Part shown: positions 25,923 to 35,211 of the stretch, piece after piece
Position numbering within the stretch: position 1 is the stretch's first letter
Layout: each line of letters opens with the position of its first letter
Assembly (NCBI GenBank): GCA_964626565.1
Contig: CAZVFX010000041.1
Location: forward strand, 1-53,140
DNA length: 53,140 nt
Direction: 5' to 3'
Source: CAZVFX01 sp964626565
GTDB lineage: Bacteria; Myxococcota_A; UBA9042; CAIXZC01
Notes under the pieces: generated by a model
What the model saw: the letters and a program-made list of their open reading frames with translations, nothing else
Databases searched by the model: none
Told to the model about the DNA's origin: nothing
Translations under genes and position numbers: made by a program

Positions 25923-27143
25923 ATGGAGAACAGAATCGCGATTGTCGCGGCGAAACGCTCGCCGTTCGGGAAGTACCTGGGAGGGCTGTCCGGGATGGAT
26001 CCGGTGAGACTTGCCGTGGAGGTGGCTACTGCCACTTTGACAAGCCGGGGCGCGGATCTCACCAGCCTTGTGGACCGCCTTTTCGCGGGCAATTGTTTCC
26101 CCGCATCCTTCACCACCGCGTCGGTGGTTGGACGACAAATCGCGTTGAAACTGGGGATCGGTGGATTTGCGACCACGGTGGACACCGCGTGCTGTTCGTC
26201 GCTCACCGCGCTGAGGCTCGCGTGCAACGGTATCTCCGCACGCGATTTCGGCTCTGCCCTGGTCGTGGGCGTAGAGATGCTCAGCGCAGTCCCCCACCTG
26301 GTGCGGGGGTTGCGCGCGGGTGTGAGAATCGGCGAGGTAAAGATGATCGACCCGATTTTCCCCATCGAATACGCGGGCTATGCTCCCGTGGCCAAAGACG
26401 CTGAGTACGGGGCAGACCGTTACGGTGTTTCCCGTGAGGAGATGGACAAGTGGGCTCACGCTTCTCACCAGAAGTGGCAGGCGGCGCAAGAGGCGGGCCG
26501 GTTTGCGGATGAACTCATATCCATCGAGGTTGCCGCGCGCAGGAAGACCGTCACCGTTGACCGTGACGAGCAGCCGCGGCCCGACACGCCCCTTGAGCGC
26601 CTGGCTGCGCTGCCCCCCGTGTTCGGCACCTCGTGCATCACTGCAGGCAACGCGCCGGGGCTCAACGACGGCGCCGTGGCCATGGTGATCATGTCGGAGG
26701 ACAAGGCCGCTGAGTTGGGCCTGAAGCCTCTGGGTTACATAACAGCCCAGGCCCCGGCCGCTGACGAGCCCAACGGAATTACCTGGGTGCCGGCCACTGC
26801 GTCGGCCGCCGCCTTGGAGAAGGCCGGGCGCACCATCGACGACGTCGACCTCATCGAGATCAATGAGGCGTTTGCGGCCATGCCGCTGGTAAGCACAAAG
26901 GTGCTGGCGGGAGAAGACGATAAGCGTTGGCACGCGCTCCTCGACCGCACCAACGTCAACGGCGGGGCGGTGTCCATCGGCCACCCGGTGGGAGCCTCGG
27001 GCCTGAGGCTCGTTGCTCACCTGGCCTACGAATTGAAGCGCCGGGGCGGCGGTACCGGCCTGGCCGCGATTTGCGGTGGCCTGTCCCAAGGTGAAGCGGT
27101 GATAATCGAGGCTGGAGGCGGGAGACCGGAGGCGGGAGGTTAG
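25923..27143 (+). CDS. Thiolase-family acetyl-CoA acyltransferase
   Basis: 406 aa. The nucleophile Cys is C90 (DTACCSSLTALRLAC). Further thiolase signatures follow: EINEAFAAMP, GGAVSIGHPVGASG with the catalytic His, and AICGGLSQGEAV with the second Cys. The reaction is Claisen condensation or thiolytic cleavage of acyl-CoA in beta-oxidation or ketone-body-type pathways; direction cannot be told. There is no signal peptide. Its last residues (GGGRPEAGG) are encoded by a heptameric tract, and the stop TAG falls at the tract's end. An AMACR-like gene follows 3 nt downstream, so the two are almost certainly cotranscribed. The ATG at 25923 has a G-rich site a few bases upstream. Confidence 0.92.
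   Translation: MENRIAIVAAKRSPFGKYLGGLSGMDPVRLAVEVATATLTSRGADLTSLVDRLFAGNCFPASFTTASVVGRQIALKLGIGGFATTVDTACCSSLTALRLACNGISARDFGSALVVGVEMLSAVPHLVRGLRAGVRIGEVKMIDPIFPIEYAGYAPVAKDAEYGADRYGVSREEMDKWAHASHQKWQAAQEAGRFADELISIEVAARRKTVTVDRDEQPRPDTPLERLAALPPVFGTSCITAGNAPGLNDGAVAMVIMSEDKAAELGLKPLGYITAQAPAADEPNGITWVPATASAAALEKAGRTIDDVDLIEINEAFAAMPLVSTKVLAGEDDKRWHALLDRTNVNGGAVSIGHPVGASGLRLVAHLAYELKRRGGGTGLAAICGGLSQGEAVIIEAGGGRPEAGG
27114..27141 (+). repeat. Heptameric tract at the thiolase 3' end (GGAGnnn)
   Basis: Four 7-bp units beginning GGAG, in register, spanning the last nine codons and the first base of the stop. The last unit also supplies the ribosome binding site (GGAGG, 7 nt spacing) of the next gene at 27147. 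Confidence 0.8.
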
Positions 27144-27146
27144 GAT

Positions 27147-28295
27147 ATGACAGGCGCGCTGGACGGCATTACCGTTATCGACCTCTCACGGCTACTGCCG
27201 GGGCCCTTTTGCTCCATGATCCTGGCGGATCACGGGGCGCGGGTGATCCATATCGAAGGTCTGGCAGGAAGGTACGGAGGAGTGCCGGCCCCGGCCATGC
27301 CCACCCTGTATCGCAATAAGCAACACCTGGCGTTGAACCTGAAGAGCCAGCAAGGCAAAGAGGTCTTCTACTCTCTGTGCGAGAGGGCCGATGTGGTACT
27401 GGAAGGGTTTCGGCCGGGAATCACGCGTCGCCTGGGTGTGGATTATGACACCGTAAAGTCCCTAAAAACCGATATTATCTACTGCTCACTGACCGGTTAT
27501 GGCCAGGACGGGCCGCTCTCCGACCGGGTGGGCCACGACATGAATTTTCTGGCGTTCTCAGGCGCGCTTCAGTTCTTCACCCCGCAGGGACAGAAACCAG
27601 TGGTTCCCGCCGCACAATTCGCGGATGTCGCGGGCGGATTCAACGCGGCGATGGGAATTCTCATGGCGCTGCTGAACCGGGAGCGTACAGGGAAGGGGCA
27701 GTACATCGACGTGAGCATTGCGGATGCGACCCTGGGTCTATCTCCTATTCCATTCACCGCGGCGCAAAGAGGGCTGCCCAGCAGTTGCGGCGAAGCGTTC
27801 TTGTCCCACGCACTGGCGTGCTACGACGTGTACGAGACCGCGGACCGCGGCTGGCTCACCGTGGGTGCTCTGGAGCCCAAATTCTTCAACAACCTGTGCA
27901 AACTCCTGGCCGTCGACGACCTTGCGCCCCACCAGTTCAACCCGCCCAAGCAGCAGGAGATACGGGAGCGGCTGCAGGCCATCTTCGCTGAGAAATCGGT
28001 CGCGGAGTGGATGGAGTTCTTTGGCGACAAAGACGTGTGCGTCATGCCTGTGCGCAGCCTCGACGAAGCGCTGGGAGACGAACACTTCGCCCACCGCGGC
28101 GCTCTGGCCTCAGTGGCCACCAAATCGGGGCGCAGCCACAACGTGCTGGGGGTCCCCATCAAGTTCTCAGGCACCCCCGGTTCCGTGAGAACCCCGCCGC
28201 CTTCCCCCGGCGAGCACACCGACGCCATCCTCGCCGAACTGGGTTACGGCGAGGAGGACATCGCCTCGCTGCGAAGCGAGGGTGTTGTGGGGTGA
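27147..28295 (+). CDS. CaiB/BaiF family, alpha-methylacyl-CoA racemase-like
   Basis: 382 aa. The N-terminus (GITVIDLSRLLPGPFCSMILADHGARVIHIE) is the family III CoA-transferase fold. His130-Asp131 (GHDMNF) and Asp160 (FADVAGG) sit 30 residues apart, as do the catalytic His126 and Asp156 of the M. tuberculosis methylacyl-CoA racemase, and the YDVYETADRGWLTVGALEPKF stretch matches that subfamily. It would epimerise 2-methylacyl-CoA, or move CoA if the match is misleading. The neighbouring thiolase argues for branched fatty-acid or acyl-CoA breakdown. Its ribosome binding site comes from the heptameric tract at 27114-27141. Confidence 0.88.
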   Translation: MTGALDGITVIDLSRLLPGPFCSMILADHGARVIHIEGLAGRYGGVPAPAMPTLYRNKQHLALNLKSQQGKEVFYSLCERADVVLEGFRPGITRRLGVDYDTVKSLKTDIIYCSLTGYGQDGPLSDRVGHDMNFLAFSGALQFFTPQGQKPVVPAAQFADVAGGFNAAMGILMALLNRERTGKGQYIDVSIADATLGLSPIPFTAAQRGLPSSCGEAFLSHALACYDVYETADRGWLTVGALEPKFFNNLCKLLAVDDLAPHQFNPPKQQEIRERLQAIFAEKSVAEWMEFFGDKDVCVMPVRSLDEALGDEHFAHRGALASVATKSGRSHNVLGVPIKFSGTPGSVRTPPPSPGEHTDAILAELGYGEEDIASLRSEGVVG

Positions 28296-28312
28296 TTGCG
28301 ACATCATTTCGA

Positions 28313-28341
28313 TTGACATCAAAATGCTGCGACAGCATAAT
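28313..28341 (+). promoter_or_regulatory. Near-consensus promoter of the vapBC-type operon
   Basis: TTGACA (28313-28318), 17-nt spacer, CATAAT (28336-28341), i.e. six of six and five of six consensus bases. The antitoxin start is 34 nt downstream of the -10. Confidence 0.75.
28324..28338. promoter_or_regulatory. Putative operator of the toxin-antitoxin operon
   Basis: Perfect inverted repeat ATGCTG-CGA-CAGCAT within the promoter spacer, ending inside the -10. VapB-type antitoxins and VapBC complexes repress their own promoter through such palindromes, so this is the likely binding site (inference from the family). Confidence 0.6.
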
Positions 28342-28374
28342 GAGGTCAGAAGTGCGGGCTCTCGGAGGCAGATT

Positions 28375-28605
28375 ATGAAGATGATCACAGTTAGAAACGT
28401 TCCCGACAACCTGTACCGGGCCATTACTCGTCTGGCCCGGCGCAATCGCAGGAGCATCCAGCAGCAGGTTTTGAGCTTGCTGGACAGAGCGCGCGTTCTG
28501 GAGCAAGACTCTCCTGTGGTCAATGCTACGAAGATCCGAGAGAGACTTGCCGGACGCGAGTTGGGCGATTCCGTGGCAGAGATTCGTGAGGAGCGCCGGC
28601 GATGA
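28375..28605 (+). CDS. Antitoxin, FitA/VapB-like ribbon-helix-helix protein
   Basis: 76 aa. GGAGG 6 nt upstream fixes the start at 28375; a longer frame starts upstream but would overlap the promoter. The N-terminal MKMITVRNVPDNLYRAITRLARRNRRSIQQQV is the Arc/FitA-type ribbon-helix-helix pattern (beta strand, then two helices), which binds DNA as a dimer. The C-terminal tail would wrap the toxin. It would neutralise the PIN toxin encoded next and repress the operon through the palindrome at 28324-28338. The stop overlaps the toxin start by 4 nt. Confidence 0.85.
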   Translation: MKMITVRNVPDNLYRAITRLARRNRRSIQQQVLSLLDRARVLEQDSPVVNATKIRERLAGRELGDSVAEIREERRR

Positions 28606-29012
28606 AGGGATATGTGATCGATACTTCCGCCTTGATCAGGCTGTACGTTCCGGACGGACCGTTACCCGAGGAGTTGGAAGCAGCCGTCGAAGCGGCGTGG
28701 CGCTCCGACGCCGCACTCATAGTCCCCGAGTTGGCCCTGGCTGAGGCTGCACAGGTGCTGCGCAAGAAAGAGAAGGCCGGGTTCCTGCAACCCGCGGAAA
28801 CAGAGGAGATCCTCTCTTCACTGCTTCTTCTACCTCTGGAGATAGTGGGCCATCGTGACTTGCTGGAAGACGCACTGGCCGTCGCCCGCAACGATGATCT
28901 CACCGTCTACGACGCGCTGTTCCTCGTTCTGGCCCGCAGCAAGGGCGCGGACCTCGTCACCGCGGATGCGGTGTTGGCAACCGCCTTTGACCGCCTCACG
29001 GAATCCCGCTGA
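28602..29012 (+). CDS. VapC-type toxin, PIN-domain ribonuclease
   Basis: 136 aa, translationally coupled to the antitoxin (ATGA overlap). PIN-domain acidic residues fall at D7 (VIDTSALI), E43/E48 (PELALAE), D104 (YDALFLVLA) and D122 (TADAVLA), the four positions that bind Mg or Mn in VapC nucleases. These cleave tRNA or rRNA when released from antitoxin. Length is normal and the active site looks intact. Stability or persistence roles are typical of the family; the RNA target cannot be read from sequence. Confidence 0.92.
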   Translation: MKGYVIDTSALIRLYVPDGPLPEELEAAVEAAWRSDAALIVPELALAEAAQVLRKKEKAGFLQPAETEEILSSLLLLPLEIVGHRDLLEDALAVARNDDLTVYDALFLVLARSKGADLVTADAVLATAFDRLTESR

Positions 29013-29114
29013 CCTTCCGCCCTCTCCCGGAGCAGGTACGGTTCCGATTTGAAGGGCTTCGTGCCCGCAAAATCTCCCGGATTACCACTGGAGTCAGATC
29101 CAAGCCCCGACCGG

Positions 29115-30314
29115 CTACAACGTCTCGACGAGGCTTTCCACGGCTTTGTCCACTGCGGTGGCGAAACCTTCTTCGGAGCCGTCGCATCTGGCAGTTGAGG
29201 AAGCGATGGACGCTTCACGGGCGAGGTCGAATAGCTCCAGGGTCAGAATGTACTGTTTGCCAAACTTGGAAACACTGGGCCGCAAGAGCGTATCCGCCGA
29301 TACCGCCATCCCCAGCGGTATCTGGCAACTGGTGTCGTAGCACTCCTTGTAGGATTCTTTCTTGCTCTCTTTAATCAGCTTGCGGAACGACTCTTCCTGC
29401 CGGGACTTGTCGATGACCATGAAGTGGCCGGTGCCGCCCGCGACGACTCGCAGGTAGTCGGTAATCTGCCCTTCGAGCTTTCGTTTAACCACCTTGCCGG
29501 GGTCATGAAGCCGCATCACCGCCAATTTGAGCCTCTCTCCTACCGATTTCTTGCGCGGCTGTGTTGCCACGTATGCCACCCCGGCCGGCAACCGGGTGCT
29601 GCCGTGTGGCCGCATGCGCTGCACTGCGTAAGGCACCTCTTTCCGGCTCATGAGCCTGGCCATCAAATTGTCCCGATTGGAGTTGAACTTGCGCACAAAC
29701 TCGAGACTCAGGTCTCTAATATCCTTCCGGTACGGCTCGCCGACGTTGGCATGGCCATAGTACAAGGCGAAGTAGTGGTTCTGCTCATCCTCAACGTCGG
29801 CAGTCCAAACGACATCGCCTGCCCGGTCCAGCAGTTCATACCTGGCCGTGCTGTCATATTGAATCCACCCGATTGGGGCACCGACCAGGGTCGGGGTGAG
29901 AATAAGCAAGCCCACAAAGACCTGCCAGGCGAAAGAACCGGCTGGCCTGGTGATCTGAATGTCGACTGATAGCCGCAAATGACCAAGGCTCTGCTCAGCC
30001 CCCGAATCGACAAGGAATCCGCTCTTCTGGAACGCCTTGTACGTGACTCGCTCCAGTCGGTCCATCATCTTCGGTTCGTCCTCGGAATGGAACGGCGGAG
30101 CCATGGCAGCGGACCAGTCCACCGTGAACCCGGTGACTTCGAAGGTCAACGGAATCGGCTGCACGGCAGGCCGCAGTTTGTAATCGGCCACCGTGACATT
30201 TCGCCAGTCCGGCGCACAACCTGTAATGGGTAGTGCCACCAGAACTGTAACAAGCAAACCGCACACGGAGCGGCCAAACCTTCCACGCAACCCCAACCCG
30301 GAATTGGCAACCAT
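29115..30314 (-). CDS. Lipoprotein with TolB-like C-terminal region
   Basis: 399 aa from the ATG at 30314 (GAGAGG at good spacing; the ATG at 30320 abuts that site). The signal peptide ends in the lipobox PITGC. The middle contains a hydrophobic stretch (WQVFVGLLILTPTLVGAPIGW) that may be a membrane-associated hairpin. The C-terminal ~110 residues (CYDTSCQIPLGMAVSADTL, YILTLELFDLAREASIASS, AVDKAVESL) follow the pattern of TolB-like or PEGA-neighbour domains that include a conserved C-x-x-x-C-x-I segment. It probably sits in the outer or inner membrane facing the periplasm. Function is unknown. It lies 100 bp downstream of clpB on the same strand. Confidence 0.75.
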   Translation of the reverse strand: MVANSGLGLRGRFGRSVCGLLVTVLVALPITGCAPDWRNVTVADYKLRPAVQPIPLTFEVTGFTVDWSAAMAPPFHSEDEPKMMDRLERVTYKAFQKSGFLVDSGAEQSLGHLRLSVDIQITRPAGSFAWQVFVGLLILTPTLVGAPIGWIQYDSTARYELLDRAGDVVWTADVEDEQNHYFALYYGHANVGEPYRKDIRDLSLEFVRKFNSNRDNLMARLMSRKEVPYAVQRMRPHGSTRLPAGVAYVATQPRKKSVGERLKLAVMRLHDPGKVVKRKLEGQITDYLRVVAGGTGHFMVIDKSRQEESFRKLIKESKKESYKECYDTSCQIPLGMAVSADTLLRPSVSKFGKQYILTLELFDLAREASIASSTARCDGSEEGFATAVDKAVESLVETL

Positions 30315-30414
30315 AGACATCCTCTCACCCCCGATTTGACCGGATGCTAACACCGTTCCCCGGACCCGTCAATCGACCGGCAGAGGCCAAGGCTGGAGGG
30401 TGTGATGAACCGGA

Positions 30415-32994
30415 CTATTGCGCGCTAAAAACCAACCCGCCGTCGGCGATGTCCACGCGCACCGAGGCAGGAGGAGAGATCTCTCCCTTGAGGATCTTCA
30501 CCGACAGAGGATCCATGAGGAGTTTCTGGATGGTGCGCTTGAGAGGTCTGGCGCCGAAGGCCGGGTCCCAGCCGGACTCGGCCAGGAAGGTCTTGGCTTC
30601 ATTGGTGAGTTCGAGGGCCAGGTCCCGCTCGCTGATGAGCTTGTTGGTGCGCTGAAGCTGGATGTCAACGATGGGGGCCATGTCTTCCTTGCGCAGGCGG
30701 TTAAAGACTATGGTCTCATCGATACGATTGAGGAATTCAGGGGCAAAGCTGTGCTTGAGAATCGGTTCGAGGCGGCTGGCTACCGCAGCCCGGTCGTCGT
30801 CGGACAGCTCACTGATCTCCTGGCTGCCCAGGTTCGACGTCATCACTACAATGGTGTTCCGGAAGTCCACCGTGCGCCCCAGGCCGTCGGTCATACGCCC
30901 CTCGTCGAAGAGTTGGAGAAGCACGTTCAGAACCTCCCGATGCGCCTTCTCCACCTCGTCGAACAGCACCACGCTGTACGGCCGGCGTCGCACCGCTTCG
31001 GTGAGTTGTCCGCCCTCCTCGTGGCCCACGTATCCGGGCGGCGAGCCGATGAGCCGGGACACCGAATGCTTCTCCATGTACTCCGACATATCCACCCGCA
31101 CCACCGCGGTCTCATCATTGAACAGGAACTCGGCCACGGCCTTTACCAGCTCCGTTTTGCCCACACCCGTGGGTCCCAGAAAGAGGAAAACACCCAAAGG
31201 GCGGTTGGGGTCCTGCAAGCCGGCACGAGCCCGTCGCACAGAGCCGGAGACCGCCTCGATAGCTTCCTCCTGATGCACCACCCGGGCCGACAGCACCTCT
31301 TCCATGCGCACCAGCTTTTCCATCTCCCCTTCCAGCATCTTCGACACCGGCACACCCGACCACAACGAGACCACGCCGGCAATATCCTCCTCGTCCACCT
31401 CTTCCTTCAACATCTTCAACCCGCGCTGGACATCGGCCAGTCGCTCCTGCTCGGCCGTCAACTCCTTCTCCAACTCCGGAATCTCTTTGGTCTGCAGCCT
31501 TCCGTACTCCTCCCATTCCGACCGCCGCCTCGCCCCTTCCAAATCGTTGCGGGCCAGGTCCAGGCGCTCACGAATGCCGGTGATACGCCCGATGGCCTCT
31601 TTCTCCGCGTTATAGTGGGCGTTGAGACGTGACTGCTCCTCCCTGGCATCGGCAATCGCGGCCTCCAACTTCTGCAGCGCCTCCTTCCCCGACTTGGATT
31701 TCTCACCTTCCAGCACCTGCCGCTCCACTTCCATCTGGATCAACGCCCTGTCCAGTTCGTCGATCTGCTGGGGCTTGGAATCGATTTCCACCCTGAGCCG
31801 GGCCGCGGCCTCGTCCACCAGGTCGATGGCCTTGTCGGGCAGCTTGCGTTCGGTAAGATAGCGGGCCGAGAGCCTTGCGGCCGCGATCAGCGCCGCATCG
31901 GTAATCTTCACCCCGTGATGGATCTCGTATTTCTCTTTGATGCCGCGCAGGATGCTGATGGTATCCTTTACGGTCGGCTCACCCACAAATACCGGCTGGA
32001 ACCGCCGCTCCAGCGCGGGGTCTTTTTCGATCTTCTTTCTAAACTCTCCCAACGTCGTGGCACCAATGCAGCGTAACTCGCCCCTGGCCAACGCGGGCTT
32101 GAGCATGTTGGAAGCATCCAGAGACCCTTCAGCCGCACCTGCGCCCACCACCGTGTGAATTTCGTCGATGAAAAGAATGATCTTGCCGTCGGACGAGGTC
32201 ACTTCCTTCAGCACGGCTTTCAACCGCTCTTCGAATTCGCCCCGGTATTTGGCGCCGGCCACCAAGGATCCCATGTCCAGCACGACGACTTGTTTGTCCT
32301 TCAACTGCTCGGGCACGTCCTGCGCCACGATGCGCTGGGCGAGACCTTCCACCAGTGCGGTCTTCCCTACCCCCGGCTCCCCGATGATTACCGGGTTGTT
32401 TTTCTGGCGACGGGAGGTCACCTGGATCACCCGGCGGATTTCCTCGTCCCGGCCGATAATGGGGTCGAGCTTGCCCTGACGGGCCAGCGCGGTGAGGTCC
32501 CTGGTGTACTGCTCCAGGGCGTTAAAAGTGCTCTCCGGGTCTTCGGAGGTAACCCGCTGGTTGCCCCTGACTTCCCGCAGCGCGATGAGGATTCTATCCC
32601 GGGCGACGTTGTGCTCTTGCAGCAACCGCTGCACGTCGCTCTTCACTTCGGTCAGGGCGAGCAGCAGATGTTCGGTGCTGACGTATTCGTCGCTGAGTCC
32701 CTTGGCCTGCCCCTGTGCATCCGACAGCACCGCAGCCAACTCTTTCGACGCCTGGGCCTCCGCGGCCTCGGAAAGCTGCGGCGACTGCCCCACCAGCGCG
32801 GTTACCTTGCGCTCCAGGGACGACAGGTCAGCCTCGAGGAACTGGAGCAGCGAAGGCACCAGGCTGCTTTCCTGCCTCAGCAGGGTGAACAACAGGTGCT
32901 CCGGCCCCACCTCCGAATTACGCCGTTTGCCGGCAAGCTGAAAAGACTCGAGTATCGCTTCCCTGGCCTTGATGGTGAACTTGTCCAGTCTCAT
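30415..32994 (-). CDS. clpB: Disaggregase ClpB
   Basis: 859 aa, the normal length. Start at 32994 with AGGAGGTGA upstream. Order of domains: N-domain (KFTIKAREAI to ~145), AAA-1 with GEPGVGKTALVEG and FIDEIHTVVGAG, a long coiled-coil M domain (~400-525, LEAAIADAREEQSRLNA), and AAA-2 with GPTGVGKTELVKA and VVLFDEVEKAH. These are the Walker A/B and arginine-finger regions of a hexameric ATP-driven unfoldase that rescues aggregated protein with DnaK. It lies 4 nt downstream of the HtrA-like gene, forming a proteostasis operon. Confidence 0.97.
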   Translation of the reverse strand: MRLDKFTIKAREAILESFQLAGKRRNSEVGPEHLLFTLLRQESSLVPSLLQFLEADLSSLERKVTALVGQSPQLSEAAEAQASKELAAVLSDAQGQAKGLSDEYVSTEHLLLALTEVKSDVQRLLQEHNVARDRILIALREVRGNQRVTSEDPESTFNALEQYTRDLTALARQGKLDPIIGRDEEIRRVIQVTSRRQKNNPVIIGEPGVGKTALVEGLAQRIVAQDVPEQLKDKQVVVLDMGSLVAGAKYRGEFEERLKAVLKEVTSSDGKIILFIDEIHTVVGAGAAEGSLDASNMLKPALARGELRCIGATTLGEFRKKIEKDPALERRFQPVFVGEPTVKDTISILRGIKEKYEIHHGVKITDAALIAAARLSARYLTERKLPDKAIDLVDEAAARLRVEIDSKPQQIDELDRALIQMEVERQVLEGEKSKSGKEALQKLEAAIADAREEQSRLNAHYNAEKEAIGRITGIRERLDLARNDLEGARRRSEWEEYGRLQTKEIPELEKELTAEQERLADVQRGLKMLKEEVDEEDIAGVVSLWSGVPVSKMLEGEMEKLVRMEEVLSARVVHQEEAIEAVSGSVRRARAGLQDPNRPLGVFLFLGPTGVGKTELVKAVAEFLFNDETAVVRVDMSEYMEKHSVSRLIGSPPGYVGHEEGGQLTEAVRRRPYSVVLFDEVEKAHREVLNVLLQLFDEGRMTDGLGRTVDFRNTIVVMTSNLGSQEISELSDDDRAAVASRLEPILKHSFAPEFLNRIDETIVFNRLRKEDMAPIVDIQLQRTNKLISERDLALELTNEAKTFLAESGWDPAFGARPLKRTIQKLLMDPLSVKILKGEISPPASVRVDIADGGLVFSAQ

Positions 32995-32998
32995 GTTG

Positions 32999-34162
<1,164 letters not shown>

Positions 34163-34197
34163 CATTCCCTCCCCGAGACCAACGGCGCTCATCCATT

Positions 34198-34225
34198 AAT
34201 GTAGTGGGACACCCCCCACTGTCAA
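34198..34225 (-). promoter_or_regulatory. Putative promoter of the HtrA-clpB operon with inverted repeat
   Basis: On the minus strand: TTGACA (34225-34220), 16-nt spacer, TACATT (34203-34198). The spacer is an inverted repeat, AGTGGG-N6-CCCACT on the plus strand (34203-34220), a possible operator. A heat-shock sigma-32 type box was not seen. Confidence 0.5.
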
Positions 34226-34259
34226 GGTGACTGACACTGTCCCCGGGCCTCTGTTCCGT

Positions 34260-34292
34260 AATTGAGAATTGAGAATTGAAAATTGAAAATTG
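34260..34292 (+). repeat. Heptameric tract (AATTGAR) upstream of the CpoB-like gene
   Basis: Four full 7-bp units AATTGAG/AATTGAA plus a partial fifth. It sits between the HtrA promoter and the promoter of the gene at 34369, in otherwise unremarkable DNA. Confidence 0.85.
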
Positions 34293-34311
34293 CTTCCACA
34301 TGCCCGCTTTT

Positions 34312-34340
34312 TTGATCGATCCATTAAACAACAATAAAAT
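34312..34340 (+). promoter_or_regulatory. Putative promoter of the CpoB-like/LysM operon
   Basis: TTGATC (34312-34317), 17-nt spacer, TAAAAT (34335-34340). The predicted transcript start near 34347 lies before GGGAGG (34356-34361) and the TTG start at 34369. Confidence 0.5.
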
Positions 34341-34368
34341 GGGTTTTGGTTTAGCGGGAGGTGTCCCC

Positions 34369-35211
34369 TTGCTGTTGCGGCGAAAGAAGAAGACCGGCCT
34401 CATGGTTTGCTTGCTGATTCTGGGCGTATCCCTGGGGTCCTGCGACGACCGCAACGAGCAACTCTCTCGTCAGATGGAAGAGCTCAAGCGAGAGATTGCA
34501 GGCCTCAAGTCCACGTCAGCGAACAACGCGGTGGTCATGGAGGACTTCCACAACAAACTGCTGCTCATTGAAGACCAGGTGGACTCCAATCGCCTTCTGG
34601 TTTCACGCATGTCGGCTCCCCGCCCGGTACTCCCGGTAGTCAAACTGGCGCCGATGAAAGAAGAGGTTGAGCGGCCCCGTCCCGAGGTTACCATGTCGGA
34701 CATCCCCGGCCTGGAATTCCAGATGCTGGACGGCTCCGGCCAGGTGTTGGACGCTTCTGATTCATTTGTGGAAGCGCCCGAAGCTCCGGCTGTGGAAAGG
34801 GTAAAAAAACCGTTCGATTCCCGTCCCATCGTAATGTACAAGCAGGCTTACGAAATGCTGAGCAACAAGCAACACGCGGAGGCGATACTTGCCTTCGAGC
34901 AGTTGCTGGAGCAATATCCCGACCACGACTACTCCGACAATGCGCTCTACTGGATGGGTGAAGCATACTACGACACCCAGAACTACAAGAAAGCAGTGGC
35001 GTGCTTCGAGAAGGTCGTGGCCCTGTATCCCGACGGCAACAAGGTTCCCGACGCGATGCTCAAGAGCGGCTTTTCCTACTGCGCCATGGGGCAGACCAAT
35101 CTGGCCAATGAAACCATGGGGCAGCTCGTGTCGCACTACCCGAGTACCAAGGCCGCCGGCCTTGCGCAGAAGAAACCTTGCCGGGCTGCACTTACGGAGG
35201 AGCAGCGATGA
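34369..35211 (+). CDS. Periplasmic coiled-coil/TPR lipoprotein, CpoB/YbgF-like
   Basis: 280 aa from TTG at 34369 (GGGAGG 7 nt upstream); upstream in-frame codons run into the heptameric tract and promoter. The n-region RRKKK and lipobox SLGSC make it a lipoprotein. Residues ~30-90 are a coiled coil (EQLSRQMEELKREIAGLK). The C-terminal ~120 residues are TPR-like (AEAILAFEQLLEQYPDHDYSDNA, YKKAVACFEKVVALYPDG), as in CpoB/YbgF of the Tol-Pal system, which couples outer-membrane constriction with peptidoglycan synthesis at division. No tol or pal gene is present here. The stop overlaps the LysM gene as ATGA. Confidence 0.85.
   Translation: MLLRRKKKTGLMVCLLILGVSLGSCDDRNEQLSRQMEELKREIAGLKSTSANNAVVMEDFHNKLLLIEDQVDSNRLLVSRMSAPRPVLPVVKLAPMKEEVERPRPEVTMSDIPGLEFQMLDGSGQVLDASDSFVEAPEAPAVERVKKPFDSRPIVMYKQAYEMLSNKQHAEAILAFEQLLEQYPDHDYSDNALYWMGEAYYDTQNYKKAVACFEKVVALYPDGNKVPDAMLKSGFSYCAMGQTNLANETMGQLVSHYPSTKAAGLAQKKPCRAALTEEQR

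Noticed and set aside
25407..27089. 560-codon minus-strand frame over the thiolase and the hydrolase start
   Set aside because: Opposite to a thiolase with all catalytic motifs; its tail is an out-of-frame reading of the hydrolase gene.
34276..34368. Upstream start for the CpoB-like protein (from within the heptameric tract)
   Set aside because: Those codons lie upstream of the likely transcript start and have no ribosome binding site; the TTG at 34369 has one at the correct spacing.
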